Assembly: GCA_002729595.1 (NCBI GenBank)
Contig: PBYL01000192.1
Span: 1-64,000 of the forward strand
Direction: 5' to 3'
Source of the DNA: Thalassovita sp.
GTDB lineage: Bacteria > Bacteroidota > Bacteroidia > Cytophagales > Flammeovirgaceae
DNA length: 64,000 nt
The position numbers and the translations under genes were made by a program. The notes under the pieces are model-generated. The model saw nothing but the letters and a program-made list of their open reading frames with translations. It had not been told where the DNA came from and made no database searches. Of the stretch, positions 42,894-51,737 are shown piece by piece (the first letter of the stretch is position 1; the number at the start of each line of letters is the position of its first letter).

Positions 42894-43148
42894 ATGAATA
42901 TTACATTCAATAAATTACGCGAGATAAAGCACAGCTTACCGCACGGTAGTATATCTAAAATTGCAAACGAACTTGAAATAGACGAACAGTATGTAAGGAA
43001 TTATTTTGGAGGTACGGATATACATTCTAGGAGCGATATCGCTGGAATTCATAAACAACCCGGACCTGATGGTGGTATAGTAAATATTGAAGACACAACA
43101 ATCTTAGAAAAAGCACAACAGATTCTGAGAGAAAGCCAATTAGTCTAG
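42894..43148 (+). CDS. small helix-turn-helix DNA-binding protein
   Basis: 84 residues. The N-terminal half is a helix-turn-helix: KLREIKHSLPHGSISKIANE followed by LEIDEQYVRNYFGG. The middle has GIHKQPGPDGGIVNIEDTTI and the end is a helix (ILEKAQQILRE). This pattern is conserved in short DNA-binding proteins of Cytophagales as far as I know. Target genes are unknown. A strong terminator follows. Confidence 0.7.
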   Translation: MNITFNKLREIKHSLPHGSISKIANELEIDEQYVRNYFGGTDIHSRSDIAGIHKQPGPDGGIVNIEDTTILEKAQQILRESQLV

Positions 43149-43169
43149 CCCAGAAAGCAGACTATAATT

Positions 43170-43211
43170 AGGTGTACATTATTGATGATATGTACACCTT
43201 TTCTGTTTTTA
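43170..43211 (+). terminator. intrinsic terminator of the small HTH gene
   Basis: AGGTGTACAT and ATGTACACCT form a 10-bp stem with a 10-base loop followed by TTTCTGTTTTTA, 22 bases after the stop codon. Confidence 0.9.
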
Positions 43212-43228
43212 ATAAGCCCTTCCCCCCT

Positions 43229-45922
43229 TTATTCCATCTTTAAAGTTTTTACTGGATCTAACTTAGCTGCTTTGTAAGCATGATAGCTAATTGTGATAAA
43301 TGTTACGACTAGCATAATTACACCTGCAACAACAAAAACCAATGGGTTAATATCTATTCTAAAACTAAAGTCCATGAGCCACTGATCCATAATATACCAA
43401 GTAAGTGGAGTGGCAATTAAAATAGCCGATAACACTATCCACACGAACTCCTTAGATATTTGCACCAAAATAGAATACACAGGCGCACCAAGTACTTTTC
43501 TTATGCCAATCTCCTTGGCTCTTTTGTTCACCACTAGCGTAATTAAGCCGAATAAACCTAAGCAGGCAATTAACAAACCTAATGCGGTAGCATAATTAAG
43601 AATGTTACCCATTTGTTGCTCCCTTTCATACATTTGTCTGAGTGCTTCATCTACAAAAACAAAATCGAATGTAAGGTTCGGGTACACACTGTGATAAGCC
43701 GTTTCCAATTTGTCTAGTGCTGCACTAAAGTTTTCTGTTTGGAGCTTTACAGTAACTTTGGGTGTGATAGAAGTTGTACCTTCAATATTATTGATGTTAT
43801 CTAGAATGCCGATCGGGTTCATCACCATCATCGCTGATTTGATAGGTGAATGCAACGATGTAAAATGAAAGTCTTTTACCACACCAATTACCTCATAATC
43901 TGGAAACTGATCGGGATGCATACCCACTTGCCAACCAAATGTTTCAGCTAGTTTTTCATTAATTACTATTGCTCCTTTGCTGTCACTTAGAATTTCTTCC
44001 GAAAAGTTTCTTCCGTCTAGCACTTCAATATCATGCACTTGCAGGTAATTCTCGTCTACCACATTCAGATTGAATTCTCTAATAATTCCCTCTGCATTTT
44101 CGTAACCTAATGCCAGCCAGCCATTCTGATTAAAAGAATGAACAGAAGTAGTAGCGATTTTTACATCAGAAATTTTTTCTAGTTCTTTCTTTAATAGTTT
44201 GCCGCTTTCCATGCCATTGGTAATAATCTCTCTAAAACCATAGCTGTTTGCATTTTGCGGAATTACGATCAATTGTTCTTGGTTATAACCCAAACTTTTA
44301 TTTTGCAAAAACTGCAATTGCTCTCGCATAATTAAAGAACCCGAAACCAAAATTACAGAAAGCACAAACTGTAAACCAACCATTAGTTTTCTAAACAAGT
44401 CGTTATTTTTTCTATTAAATACATTGCCCGAAGCACCTTTTAAAACTGATACCGGAGAAAATCCAGAAAGTACTAATGCCGGATAAATACCTGATAATAA
44501 ACCTGTTATTAAGGTGATTGAAAGTATCAGTAATATATTTTCGATTGAAAAAGATAGAGACAAGCTTTTAGATGTAAAACTATTGAAGGTAGGCAAACTT
44601 AAAGAAACCAGTACAATCCCCACGATCATAGCGAAAAAGGCAGTTAAAACTGCTTCGCTCCAATATTGCGTGATAATTTGTTTTCTGGTAGCTCCAATGC
44701 TTTTTCTAACCCCAACTTCTTTTGCTCTATTTAAAGACCTACCAATGGAAAGTGTCATAAAATTAATGGCTGCCACAAGCAAGATAAACATAGCAATTGT
44801 GCCCAAAATATAACTGTATTTCCAATCGCTAACAGGAGCAATACCAACAGGAATATCACTATTGAGGTGAATATCAGCAAGAGGTTGCAAGCCAACCACA
44901 TAACCATTTTTCGGATAGCGATCACCTAATTGCTCTTTTATAATCGCTTCCATTTTACTAGTGATATCCTCTGGCGAAGTTCCCTGATGAGTTAACACAT
45001 ATGTTTCTATACTTACATGATACCAGCTTTCTTTTTGCCTTGGGGTTGAATACTGTTCAAAATTCTCATAAGACACAATTAACTGATATTTGATACTCGA
45101 ATTTATTGGTGCATCTGCTACAATTCCTGAAACTGTAAAGGGTTTTTCTTCACCTCCAAACTCGATAGTGATCAATTCGCCAGAAGGATCGGCATCTCCA
45201 AAATACTTTTTAGCCATGCTTTCTGATAAAACCACATAGTTAGGCTTACTAAGTAAATCACCCGCTTTTCCCTCTTTCACATTAAAATCGAACATCTCAA
45301 AAAAGCCATCTTCTGCAATTAATACTGGCTCAGCATCATTAAAATCACCTTTTTTCACCAGTGTATTTAAAACATTAATTCTTACAACCTGAGCTGCTTC
45401 TGGCAGTGCATTTTTTAAAGTTGTACCTAATACAGGTGGTGTAAATGAGTTAAAATAAATTTCATTATTGCCATGATCTTCTTTTACCCAAACCCTGTAG
45501 ATATCATCAGATTTCGAATGAAACTTGTCAAACGACCATTCGTCTTTCACAAACAAGCCTATTAAAATAGCACAAGCCAAACCAATAGAAAGTCCGGTTA
45601 GGTTTACTACTGTATATAGCTTTTCATTCAGCAAATTTCTGAGAGAAACTTTGAGGTAATTTTTAAACATTGCATTTGGATTATTAGCTTCAAAAAATTT
45701 TCTGTTTCCTTTGATGGTGGAGTAGTTGCAAAATCGCAGCACATCCCAAACAAACATCCTTTTAGCCTTTTTGCTACTTTGCTCATCGCACCGGCGATAA
45801 AACATTTCGTAAATATCTCCCTCAACTTCTTCGAGCAAATTGGGAGCGCAATACCATTTTAAAAAGCGATTCGCCCATACAGGAGGTTGTATATCTTTGG
45901 CGTTAAAATCTTTCTGATCCAT
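43229..45922 (-). CDS. ABC transporter permease, MacB/FtsX-like with N-terminal PadR-linked domain
   Basis: 897 residues. An N-terminal soluble region (about 1-95) with WANRFLKWYCAPNLLEEVEG, DIYEMFYRRCDE is typical of permeases encoded with PadR regulators. Two MacB periplasmic domains each follow a FtsX-type membrane block: KVSLRNLLNEKLYTVVNLTG, RAKEVGVRKSIGATRKQIIT, and a second KRAKEIGIRKVLGAPVYSIL near the end. The ATPase is not encoded beside it. These systems handle antimicrobial peptides or lipoproteins, or sense envelope stress. The PadR gene is 12 bp upstream on the same strand. Confidence 0.9.
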   Translation of the reverse strand: MDQKDFNAKDIQPPVWANRFLKWYCAPNLLEEVEGDIYEMFYRRCDEQSSKKAKRMFVWDVLRFCNYSTIKGNRKFFEANNPNAMFKNYLKVSLRNLLNEKLYTVVNLTGLSIGLACAILIGLFVKDEWSFDKFHSKSDDIYRVWVKEDHGNNEIYFNSFTPPVLGTTLKNALPEAAQVVRINVLNTLVKKGDFNDAEPVLIAEDGFFEMFDFNVKEGKAGDLLSKPNYVVLSESMAKKYFGDADPSGELITIEFGGEEKPFTVSGIVADAPINSSIKYQLIVSYENFEQYSTPRQKESWYHVSIETYVLTHQGTSPEDITSKMEAIIKEQLGDRYPKNGYVVGLQPLADIHLNSDIPVGIAPVSDWKYSYILGTIAMFILLVAAINFMTLSIGRSLNRAKEVGVRKSIGATRKQIITQYWSEAVLTAFFAMIVGIVLVSLSLPTFNSFTSKSLSLSFSIENILLILSITLITGLLSGIYPALVLSGFSPVSVLKGASGNVFNRKNNDLFRKLMVGLQFVLSVILVSGSLIMREQLQFLQNKSLGYNQEQLIVIPQNANSYGFREIITNGMESGKLLKKELEKISDVKIATTSVHSFNQNGWLALGYENAEGIIREFNLNVVDENYLQVHDIEVLDGRNFSEEILSDSKGAIVINEKLAETFGWQVGMHPDQFPDYEVIGVVKDFHFTSLHSPIKSAMMVMNPIGILDNINNIEGTTSITPKVTVKLQTENFSAALDKLETAYHSVYPNLTFDFVFVDEALRQMYEREQQMGNILNYATALGLLIACLGLFGLITLVVNKRAKEIGIRKVLGAPVYSILVQISKEFVWIVLSAILIATPLTWYIMDQWLMDFSFRIDINPLVFVVAGVIMLVVTFITISYHAYKAAKLDPVKTLKME

Positions 45923-45934
45923 AGTTAATCATGT

Positions 45935-46258
45935 TTAGCCAAAACTGATTTTAGGGATTTGCTGCCAAATTCGTTGGCGACTCTCTTGCATCTCTTGCAA
46001 GGTATTGTAACCGTAGCGAGTGATTTTATATAAGCGTTTTCTACGACCACCCCTATCTTGTGTGGCACCACCCATATAAGATTCTATAAAACCTTTTTTC
46101 TCTAACCTGCGCAAAACCGTATGCACCGCACTCAGCGAAATATCACTATTCGCTTGTTTGTTATACTCATCGGTAATGCTCACTCCATATGCATCCTCGT
46201 TCATCATGGCCACAACGAGCAAAACCATTTCTTCTAAATTTCCTAAATGACTTCCCAT
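45935..46258 (-). CDS. PadR family transcriptional regulator
   Basis: 107 residues. The winged-helix pattern is GNLEEMVLLVVAMMNEDAYG, ISLSAVHTVLRRLEKKGFIE and GGRRKRLYKITRYGYNTLQE. It is encoded 12 bp before the ABC permease, and PadR-permease pairs of this kind are common in Bacteroidota; it probably represses the operon until a membrane-active compound appears. Confidence 0.92.
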   Translation of the reverse strand: MGSHLGNLEEMVLLVVAMMNEDAYGVSITDEYNKQANSDISLSAVHTVLRRLEKKGFIESYMGGATQDRGGRRKRLYKITRYGYNTLQEMQESRQRIWQQIPKISFG

Positions 46259-46395
46259 ATCAGGATAAAATCTATTTGTTCAACAATTGTAAATTAAATC
46301 TAAATTATTTATTCAACTTTTGTAAAACTAATAAGGATTTTTAACACCAATTTTTCTGTAAGTGGATGGATAGCTAAAGGAGTGGTAGGTGTTTT

Positions 46396-46869
46396 TTAAA
46401 AACTAAAGTCTATTAGAGAAGGGAGTTTAATATTAAATTTAGCTTTAACCTCTTTGGTATTCACTAAGAAAACAATTAACATAGATAAGAATAATTCCAT
46501 TAGAAAAAAAGGCCAATCTGTGATGTAAACTTTATTTATCCTATAAAGAAATAGATTAAATATATACACTAAAAAATCTATAACATAGATCACATTTATT
46601 AGAATCCATCCCCATTTCTTTTTCAAAAGAACCCCAAATGCACTAATTGAAAAAATTGCAACAATTATCAATTCCTCATAAATATAAACCATTTCTTTCG
46701 AGAATAAATCGACAGGTAAATAATTTACACCTATCAATTCTGGTCTATGAAAATAATCAATGTTGATTGTTGAAGGTATACCTATCAAATAAATTAAAAA
46801 AATAAACCAACAAATTCCTCTTAAAATTAGAGGGAAGTATTTTCTTATATTTATTTTTTCAATACTCAT
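46396..46869 (-). CDS. four-helix membrane protein, unknown
   Basis: 157 residues with four membrane helices (about 14-32, 60-80, 87-107, 119-137) and a short periplasmic loop. No known family; composition is rich in Ile, Leu and Phe. It lies between the PadR-permease operon and the GH3 gene on the same strand, 120 bp from the GH3 stop. Confidence 0.6.
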   Translation of the reverse strand: MSIEKINIRKYFPLILRGICWFIFLIYLIGIPSTINIDYFHRPELIGVNYLPVDLFSKEMVYIYEELIIVAIFSISAFGVLLKKKWGWILINVIYVIDFLVYIFNLFLYRINKVYITDWPFFLMELFLSMLIVFLVNTKEVKAKFNIKLPSLIDFSF

Positions 46870-46935
46870 GTCTTACCTCAAAAGGTGTATACATTTTCTT
46901 GGTATAATACTATTTAATTATCTTTTTCAACAAAA

Positions 46936-46965
46936 AAGCCTTGCCAGCTAATGCTAACAAGGCTT
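46936..46965 (-). terminator. intrinsic terminator of the GH3 gene
   Basis: AAGCCTTG and CAAGGCTT pair, with an inner AGC/GCT pair, and on the minus strand are followed by TTTTTTG. It lies 24 bases after the GH3 stop codon. Confidence 0.85.
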
Positions 46966-46989
46966 ATTATGTTTCCAGTATTTTAGCTA

Positions 46990-49641
46990 TTATTTCATTG
47001 CTAATTTTACTGCTTCACCTTCTATTTCAATTATACCTTCAATGGTTTGCGTAGTGGCAGCATCTGCATTTCCTTCGAAACCGGGTTGTTTCCCTCCTAC
47101 AGTAACCGTAATTGAACCCGGCTCGATCATATAAGAACCATCTTGCTTAATTTCTGCATACTGCTTCGGGTTTAGCTGAAAATTCACTTGCTTGGTTTCG
47201 CCTGCTTTCAACATCACTCTAGCAAAACCTTGCAAAGATCGAATCGCCGATTGTTTGCCTGCATCTTTTCCACTTACATATAATTGTACCACCTCTTCGC
47301 CATCGATACTACCAGTATTGGTCACATCTACACTCACTGTAATTGATTGATCGGGCTTAACTTTTTCTGGTATCTTCAAATTGTTATACACGAAACTGGT
47401 GTAGCTCAGGCCATGACCAAATGGATACAAAACATCTCCTTTAAAGTACTTATAAGTTCTGCCTGCCATCTCATAATTATTAAATGCAGGGAGATCATCT
47501 ACAGATTTGTAAAAAGTTAATGGTAGCTTGCCAGACGGATTGTAATCCCCAAAAAGCACATCTGCAATAGCCTTGCCTCCTAACTCACCAGGATACCAAG
47601 CTTCCAAAATCGCAGGTACATTTTCATCTGCCCAGTTAACCGCAACTGCACTACCATTTAGTAATACCAAAATTGTCGGTTTGTTCAATGCCTTTATCTG
47701 TTGCATCAGTTTTAGTTGAGGCTCTGGCAAAGTCAATTTGCTTCTATCACCTTTGTCAAAACCATCGAGTGCAACTGGCATTTCTTCTCCTTCAATATCT
47801 GGTGAAAGTCCTAAACATAAAACTACCACTTCAGCATCTCTAGCAGATTTTGTGGCACTACTCAAATAATCATTACCCAACTTTGCCCATTGCAAACTCA
47901 CTTGCGGATCGGTAAGGAAGTTAAAATAATCTATGTTGATCTTATAACTTTTACCTGCTTCCAAGTCTAAATCGACATATTGTTTAAGTGGATGGTGCAC
48001 ATTTTCGAATTCAAAATAAGTAGAATCATCAATGGTCAATCTACCGAAGTTGCCAGCTTTTAAGCCAACACGATAAGTAGCCGTTTCGGGAACAGTTAAG
48101 TCACCAGACCATTTTACAGAGAAAGTATCTGCCATTACACCACTTACTGGTGTTTTTAATGTCCATTTAAAATTGATGATAGAATCTTGCTGCACTTTGG
48201 CAGGTTTGCCCGTCCAATCTTTGCTTTTAAAGTATTCTCCCTTCAATCCTTTTTTGCCTTCACTACTTAAATACGCTGCAGGAATTGGCTCAAGCATCGG
48301 GAAACCAGTTGCCAACTCACTGCCCATATCGTAAGTGACTCTGGCATTTGGTAATTTATTCTTAATCGCCTGATAAGGAGTAAAATATTTGGTAGCAGTT
48401 CCATGATAATTACCTAGTAAAACCTGCTCATCATTTCCGGTTGGGCCAATAACTGCAATCCTTTTTAGGTCTTTACTCAATGGCAAAGTGTTGTTTTCAT
48501 TCTTTAATAATACCAACGATTTTCTGGCCGCATCTAAAGACAGATTGAGATGTTGCTCGCTTCGCACTACAGCATATGGTATCTTATTATAAGGAACATC
48601 GAGCTCTGGATTGAACATACCCAATTGCATTTTTGCTCGCATTAGTCGAGTTAGTGCTTTGTCAATTTCTTCTTCTGGCAAAATTCCGGCTTCAACCGCA
48701 TCAACCAAACCCGGAAAAAATGAATTACCACAGTTTAAATCAGTCCCATTTTTAACAGCCAGAGCAGATGCTTCTTTTCTGTCTGCAACTACTTCGTGGT
48801 GACCTTCCGCATAAAAATCTTCTATCGCCCAGCAGTCAGAAACTACATAACCATCAAAATTCCATTGCTTTCTAAGAATAGAATCTAGCAACAAATGACT
48901 ACCACAACAAACTTCGTCGCGGTAACGGTTATAAGCACACATCAACGAAGCCACATGCGCTTCTTTTACTGTAGCCTCAAAAGCAGGCAAATAGGTTTCC
49001 CACAAATCTTTGTTTGAGGTTTGGTAATTATCACTGTGTCTGGTTTTTTCAGGCCCACTGTGCACCGCAAAGTGTTTAGCCGTTGCCACCACTTTTAAAT
49101 AGTTAGGATCATCACCCTGTAAACCTTTAATAAAATTGACAGCCAACCTACTGGTTAAATATGGGTCTTCTCCATAAGTTTCTTGACCTCTACCCCAGCG
49201 CGGGTCTCTAAAAATGTTGATGTTTGGCGTCCAGAAAGTAAGTCCTTGGTAGATGCCTCGCTGGCCTAAGTGGGTAAAGTAATTGTGTTTGGCTCTGGCT
49301 TCATCAGAAATGGCAGTCGCAATCTGATTCATAAAAGGAGCATCCCACATGGCTGCCATGCCTATTGCTTGCGGAAATACAGTGGCCTCTCCAGCTCTAC
49401 CTACACCGTGCAAACATTCATTCCACCAATTGTAAGCGGGTATCCCCAGATGTTCGATGGCAGGTGAATCGTATCTCATTTGCGAGACTTTTTCTTCCAA
49501 AGTCATTTTAGAGATTAAATCTGCCACTCGCTCATCAATAGATTTTGAAGTGTCTTTGTAAATTGGTTGCTCTTGCTGCGATTGTTGCACTCCGCACGAC
49601 ATGAGCCATAAAAAGGTAAGGTAAAAAGTTATTTGTTTCAT
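46990..49641 (-). CDS. GH3 family glycosidase with PA14 insertion (lipoprotein)
   Basis: 883 residues with lipobox Cys16 (LMSC). The GH3 N-terminal barrel contains KMTLEEKVSQM, TPNINIFRDPRWGRGQETYG and the catalytic nucleophile Asp269 in GYVVSDCWAIEDF. The C-terminal domain is interrupted by a PA14 domain (about 460-610), followed by KLPLTFYKSV and an Fn3-like end (YVSGKDAGKQSAIRSLQGF). This plan is that of beta-glucosidase/xylosidase-type exo-enzymes; PA14 shapes substrate recognition. It sits upstream of the LacI gene and uronate operon and may release sugars from glucuronate-bearing glycans, which is inferred from context only. Confidence 0.9.
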   Translation of the reverse strand: MKQITFYLTFLWLMSCGVQQSQQEQPIYKDTSKSIDERVADLISKMTLEEKVSQMRYDSPAIEHLGIPAYNWWNECLHGVGRAGEATVFPQAIGMAAMWDAPFMNQIATAISDEARAKHNYFTHLGQRGIYQGLTFWTPNINIFRDPRWGRGQETYGEDPYLTSRLAVNFIKGLQGDDPNYLKVVATAKHFAVHSGPEKTRHSDNYQTSNKDLWETYLPAFEATVKEAHVASLMCAYNRYRDEVCCGSHLLLDSILRKQWNFDGYVVSDCWAIEDFYAEGHHEVVADRKEASALAVKNGTDLNCGNSFFPGLVDAVEAGILPEEEIDKALTRLMRAKMQLGMFNPELDVPYNKIPYAVVRSEQHLNLSLDAARKSLVLLKNENNTLPLSKDLKRIAVIGPTGNDEQVLLGNYHGTATKYFTPYQAIKNKLPNARVTYDMGSELATGFPMLEPIPAAYLSSEGKKGLKGEYFKSKDWTGKPAKVQQDSIINFKWTLKTPVSGVMADTFSVKWSGDLTVPETATYRVGLKAGNFGRLTIDDSTYFEFENVHHPLKQYVDLDLEAGKSYKINIDYFNFLTDPQVSLQWAKLGNDYLSSATKSARDAEVVVLCLGLSPDIEGEEMPVALDGFDKGDRSKLTLPEPQLKLMQQIKALNKPTILVLLNGSAVAVNWADENVPAILEAWYPGELGGKAIADVLFGDYNPSGKLPLTFYKSVDDLPAFNNYEMAGRTYKYFKGDVLYPFGHGLSYTSFVYNNLKIPEKVKPDQSITVSVDVTNTGSIDGEEVVQLYVSGKDAGKQSAIRSLQGFARVMLKAGETKQVNFQLNPKQYAEIKQDGSYMIEPGSITVTVGGKQPGFEGNADAATTQTIEGIIEIEGEAVKLAMK

Positions 49642-49790
49642 GTTGTTAAAAATATCCGGTATTAAACAGATTTACGGGATAGTAAGTTAGAGACAAAAAT
49701 CCAGAACTAAAAGACAGTTTCTCATCAAATATTGATAAGAATATTTGGTACAGAAGGAATGTGAATTAAATAATATTATTAGATGAATTT

Positions 49791-50450
49791 TCAGTCTGAA
49801 AGATGAAACAAGACCCCAAAATCAAAAGGTGACCAGATTGCCACAGGAATATTTGCCTTTTGAAATCCTTCTACCACCCAAGTATTACAGGTATAGAAAC
49901 AATTATAGCTACCATAAGCATCAAAAAACTTATCTGTAGTATAATAATTGGCACTTTTGATAGACACAAAGCCATAAATATTTTCATCTTTAAAAGAAGT
50001 ATAAATATGCCTAATGATTTTATCTAGCTGGTGTTGGCAGACTTTTACCTCTTTCCAATTGTTATTCATCTGCTTGTTTTTCCAACTGTATGCTGTTACA
50101 TGCATTACCGAAGCACTTTGCATAAACAAAGCTTCAAAAGCAGTAGTAAATGAAAGGTCTGTCCAACTCGGGGTGTTCAGATAAAAGTTTTTATCGCCCC
50201 AACCAAACGACAGGAATTGCGCCTTAATCGGCATTTGGAGTTTTTGTACGAAGTTTTCGCTCAAATAATTTACCGGAATCACTATATCAGCATGTACTCC
50301 ATTAGTTTTTACATATATTGTCTGATCTTTAAGACATGCATCTTTTTCAGTTTCAATACATACTAGTGATAGTACTAAAGCAGCTATGAGATATAATGTA
50401 ATTAACACACCTGAAACCCTTATCAGGTTACGCAATATTCGGTAAAGCAT
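49791..50450 (-). CDS. TIGR02117/DUF2459 family protein
   Basis: 219 residues from the ATG at 50448-50450, which puts the membrane helix (VSGVLITLYLIAALVLSLVC) near the N terminus; a longer frame from 50531 adds 27 residues without clear meaning. Motifs of the family are visible: NGVHADIVIPV (Asn-His), LSFGWGDKNFYLNTPSW, and the Cys-rich NCFYTCNTWVVEGF near the end. These suggest a papain-like Cys-His fold outside the cytoplasm. Function unknown; the family is often found near urease or housekeeping genes. Confidence 0.8.
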   Translation of the reverse strand: MLYRILRNLIRVSGVLITLYLIAALVLSLVCIETEKDACLKDQTIYVKTNGVHADIVIPVNYLSENFVQKLQMPIKAQFLSFGWGDKNFYLNTPSWTDLSFTTAFEALFMQSASVMHVTAYSWKNKQMNNNWKEVKVCQHQLDKIIRHIYTSFKDENIYGFVSIKSANYYTTDKFFDAYGSYNCFYTCNTWVVEGFQKANIPVAIWSPFDFGVLFHLSD

Positions 50451-50555
50451 CTCCGGTATTTTTTCAAAACAAACCTGTTGTTTATATAATGCAAATACGC
50501 CAAGAAGGTACAAACCTTTGCTAAAAATCAATGAATATTTTTAATAATCACCGAT

Positions 50556-51587
50556 TTATCTATGATCTCTAACTGATGATTCTCTTATAACAAATCTGGT
50601 TTTTAGCACTGTAGTTTTTGATGCAACCAGATCAGATTTATCTTTTTGTTCTAGTAAATGACTTGCAGCTATCTTTCCCATTTCAAAAGCTGGATGCGCT
50701 ACTGTAGTAAGCGATGGTGAAATGATGGATGCCAAGTAATCGTCGTTAAACCCAACAACTGCCAATTCATTTGGAACATGAATCCCCTTTTCTCTTGCGA
50801 ACTGAATTGCACTAATTGCCGCAGTATCATTGGCAGAAAAAATAGCATCTGGTGGGTTTTCTAATTCCAACAATTGCTGAGTCATGCTGAAACCTTCATC
50901 TTTACCCAGATTAGAATAGGTAATTAGTTTTTCGTCAACTGGTAAGTCATGCTTTTGCAATGCAGCCAAATAGCCCTTTTTTCGATCGTGATACACATTA
51001 ATATGTTGTGCTCCACCAAAATGTGCGATGCGTTTACAACCTTGTTCAATTAAATGTTCGGTAGCTTCAAAAGCAGCAGCAAAATTATCGATCACAATCT
51101 TTTCGGCTTCAATCTCATCTGGCACTCGATCTACAAAAACTAAAGGAATATTTCTGTCTGTAAATATCTCGAAGTGATCAAACTTAGTAGTTTCCATCGC
51201 CAACGAAACAATGAGTCCGTCTACCCTACTCGAAAACATCGCCTTTACATTGCCAATCTCTTTTTCTTCTAAATCGAGCGATTGAGAAATAAAAATGTTA
51301 TAACCTTCGAGGTTTGCCACTTCTTCTATCCCACTAATAAGAGATGAAATAAATGGCCGATTAACCCGCGAAACAAGCACTCCGATGGTATTGGTTTTAT
51401 TACTTCTTAGACTCGATGCCAGTGTATTGGGTAAATAGCCCATATTTCTGGCTGTCTTCTTTACTGCTTTGGTGGTTTCCTTGCTAATGCTGTAGTGATC
51501 TTTTAATGCACGGGAAACTGTCGCCGGAGAAATTTTCATTTTCTCGGCTATATCATAAATCGTTACGTGCTTTACCTGCTTTTTCAT
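50556..51587 (-). CDS. LacI family transcriptional regulator of the uronate locus
   Basis: 343 residues. HTH at about 8-30 (VTIYDIAEKMKISPATVSRA), hinge and GYLPNTLASSLRSNKTNTIGVLV opening the sugar-binding domain. The two recognition palindromes at 51642 and 51718 upstream fit a LacI-type regulator. It is divergent from the DUF6807-ThuA operon and probably represses it in the absence of a uronate or related sugar; ligand not known. Confidence 0.92.
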   Translation of the reverse strand: MKKQVKHVTIYDIAEKMKISPATVSRALKDHYSISKETTKAVKKTARNMGYLPNTLASSLRSNKTNTIGVLVSRVNRPFISSLISGIEEVANLEGYNIFISQSLDLEEKEIGNVKAMFSSRVDGLIVSLAMETTKFDHFEIFTDRNIPLVFVDRVPDEIEAEKIVIDNFAAAFEATEHLIEQGCKRIAHFGGAQHINVYHDRKKGYLAALQKHDLPVDEKLITYSNLGKDEGFSMTQQLLELENPPDAIFSANDTAAISAIQFAREKGIHVPNELAVVGFNDDYLASIISPSLTTVAHPAFEMGKIAASHLLEQKDKSDLVASKTTVLKTRFVIRESSVRDHR

Positions 51588-51641
51588 GCGCTTTCTGTCC
51601 TCTACTGCAATATTATAACATAATTACAAATTAAAAATATT

Positions 51642-51661
51642 TTACGCAACCGGTTGCGTAA
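51642..51661. promoter_or_regulatory. LacI-type operator (perfect 20-bp palindrome)
   Basis: TTACGCAACCGGTTGCGTAA is a perfect palindrome with the central CG pair and ACGCAA half-sites typical of LacI-family operators. It lies in the divergent gap between the lacI-type gene and the uronate operon, 55 bases from the regulator start codon and 76 bases from the operon start codon. Confidence 0.9.
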
Positions 51662-51717
51662 TAAAATAATTAAATATAACTTCGTATAGAGCTGATACTC
51701 TAAAGATAGAAACTATA

Positions 51718-51737
51718 AATATCAACCGATTGCGTAA
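51718..51737. promoter_or_regulatory. second, imperfect LacI-type operator at the operon start
   Basis: AATATCAACCGATTGCGTAA keeps the CAACCGxTTGCGTAA part of the first operator and ends directly before the ATG at 51738. Two sites about 76 bp apart would allow repression loops or act on transcription starting between them. Confidence 0.65.
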
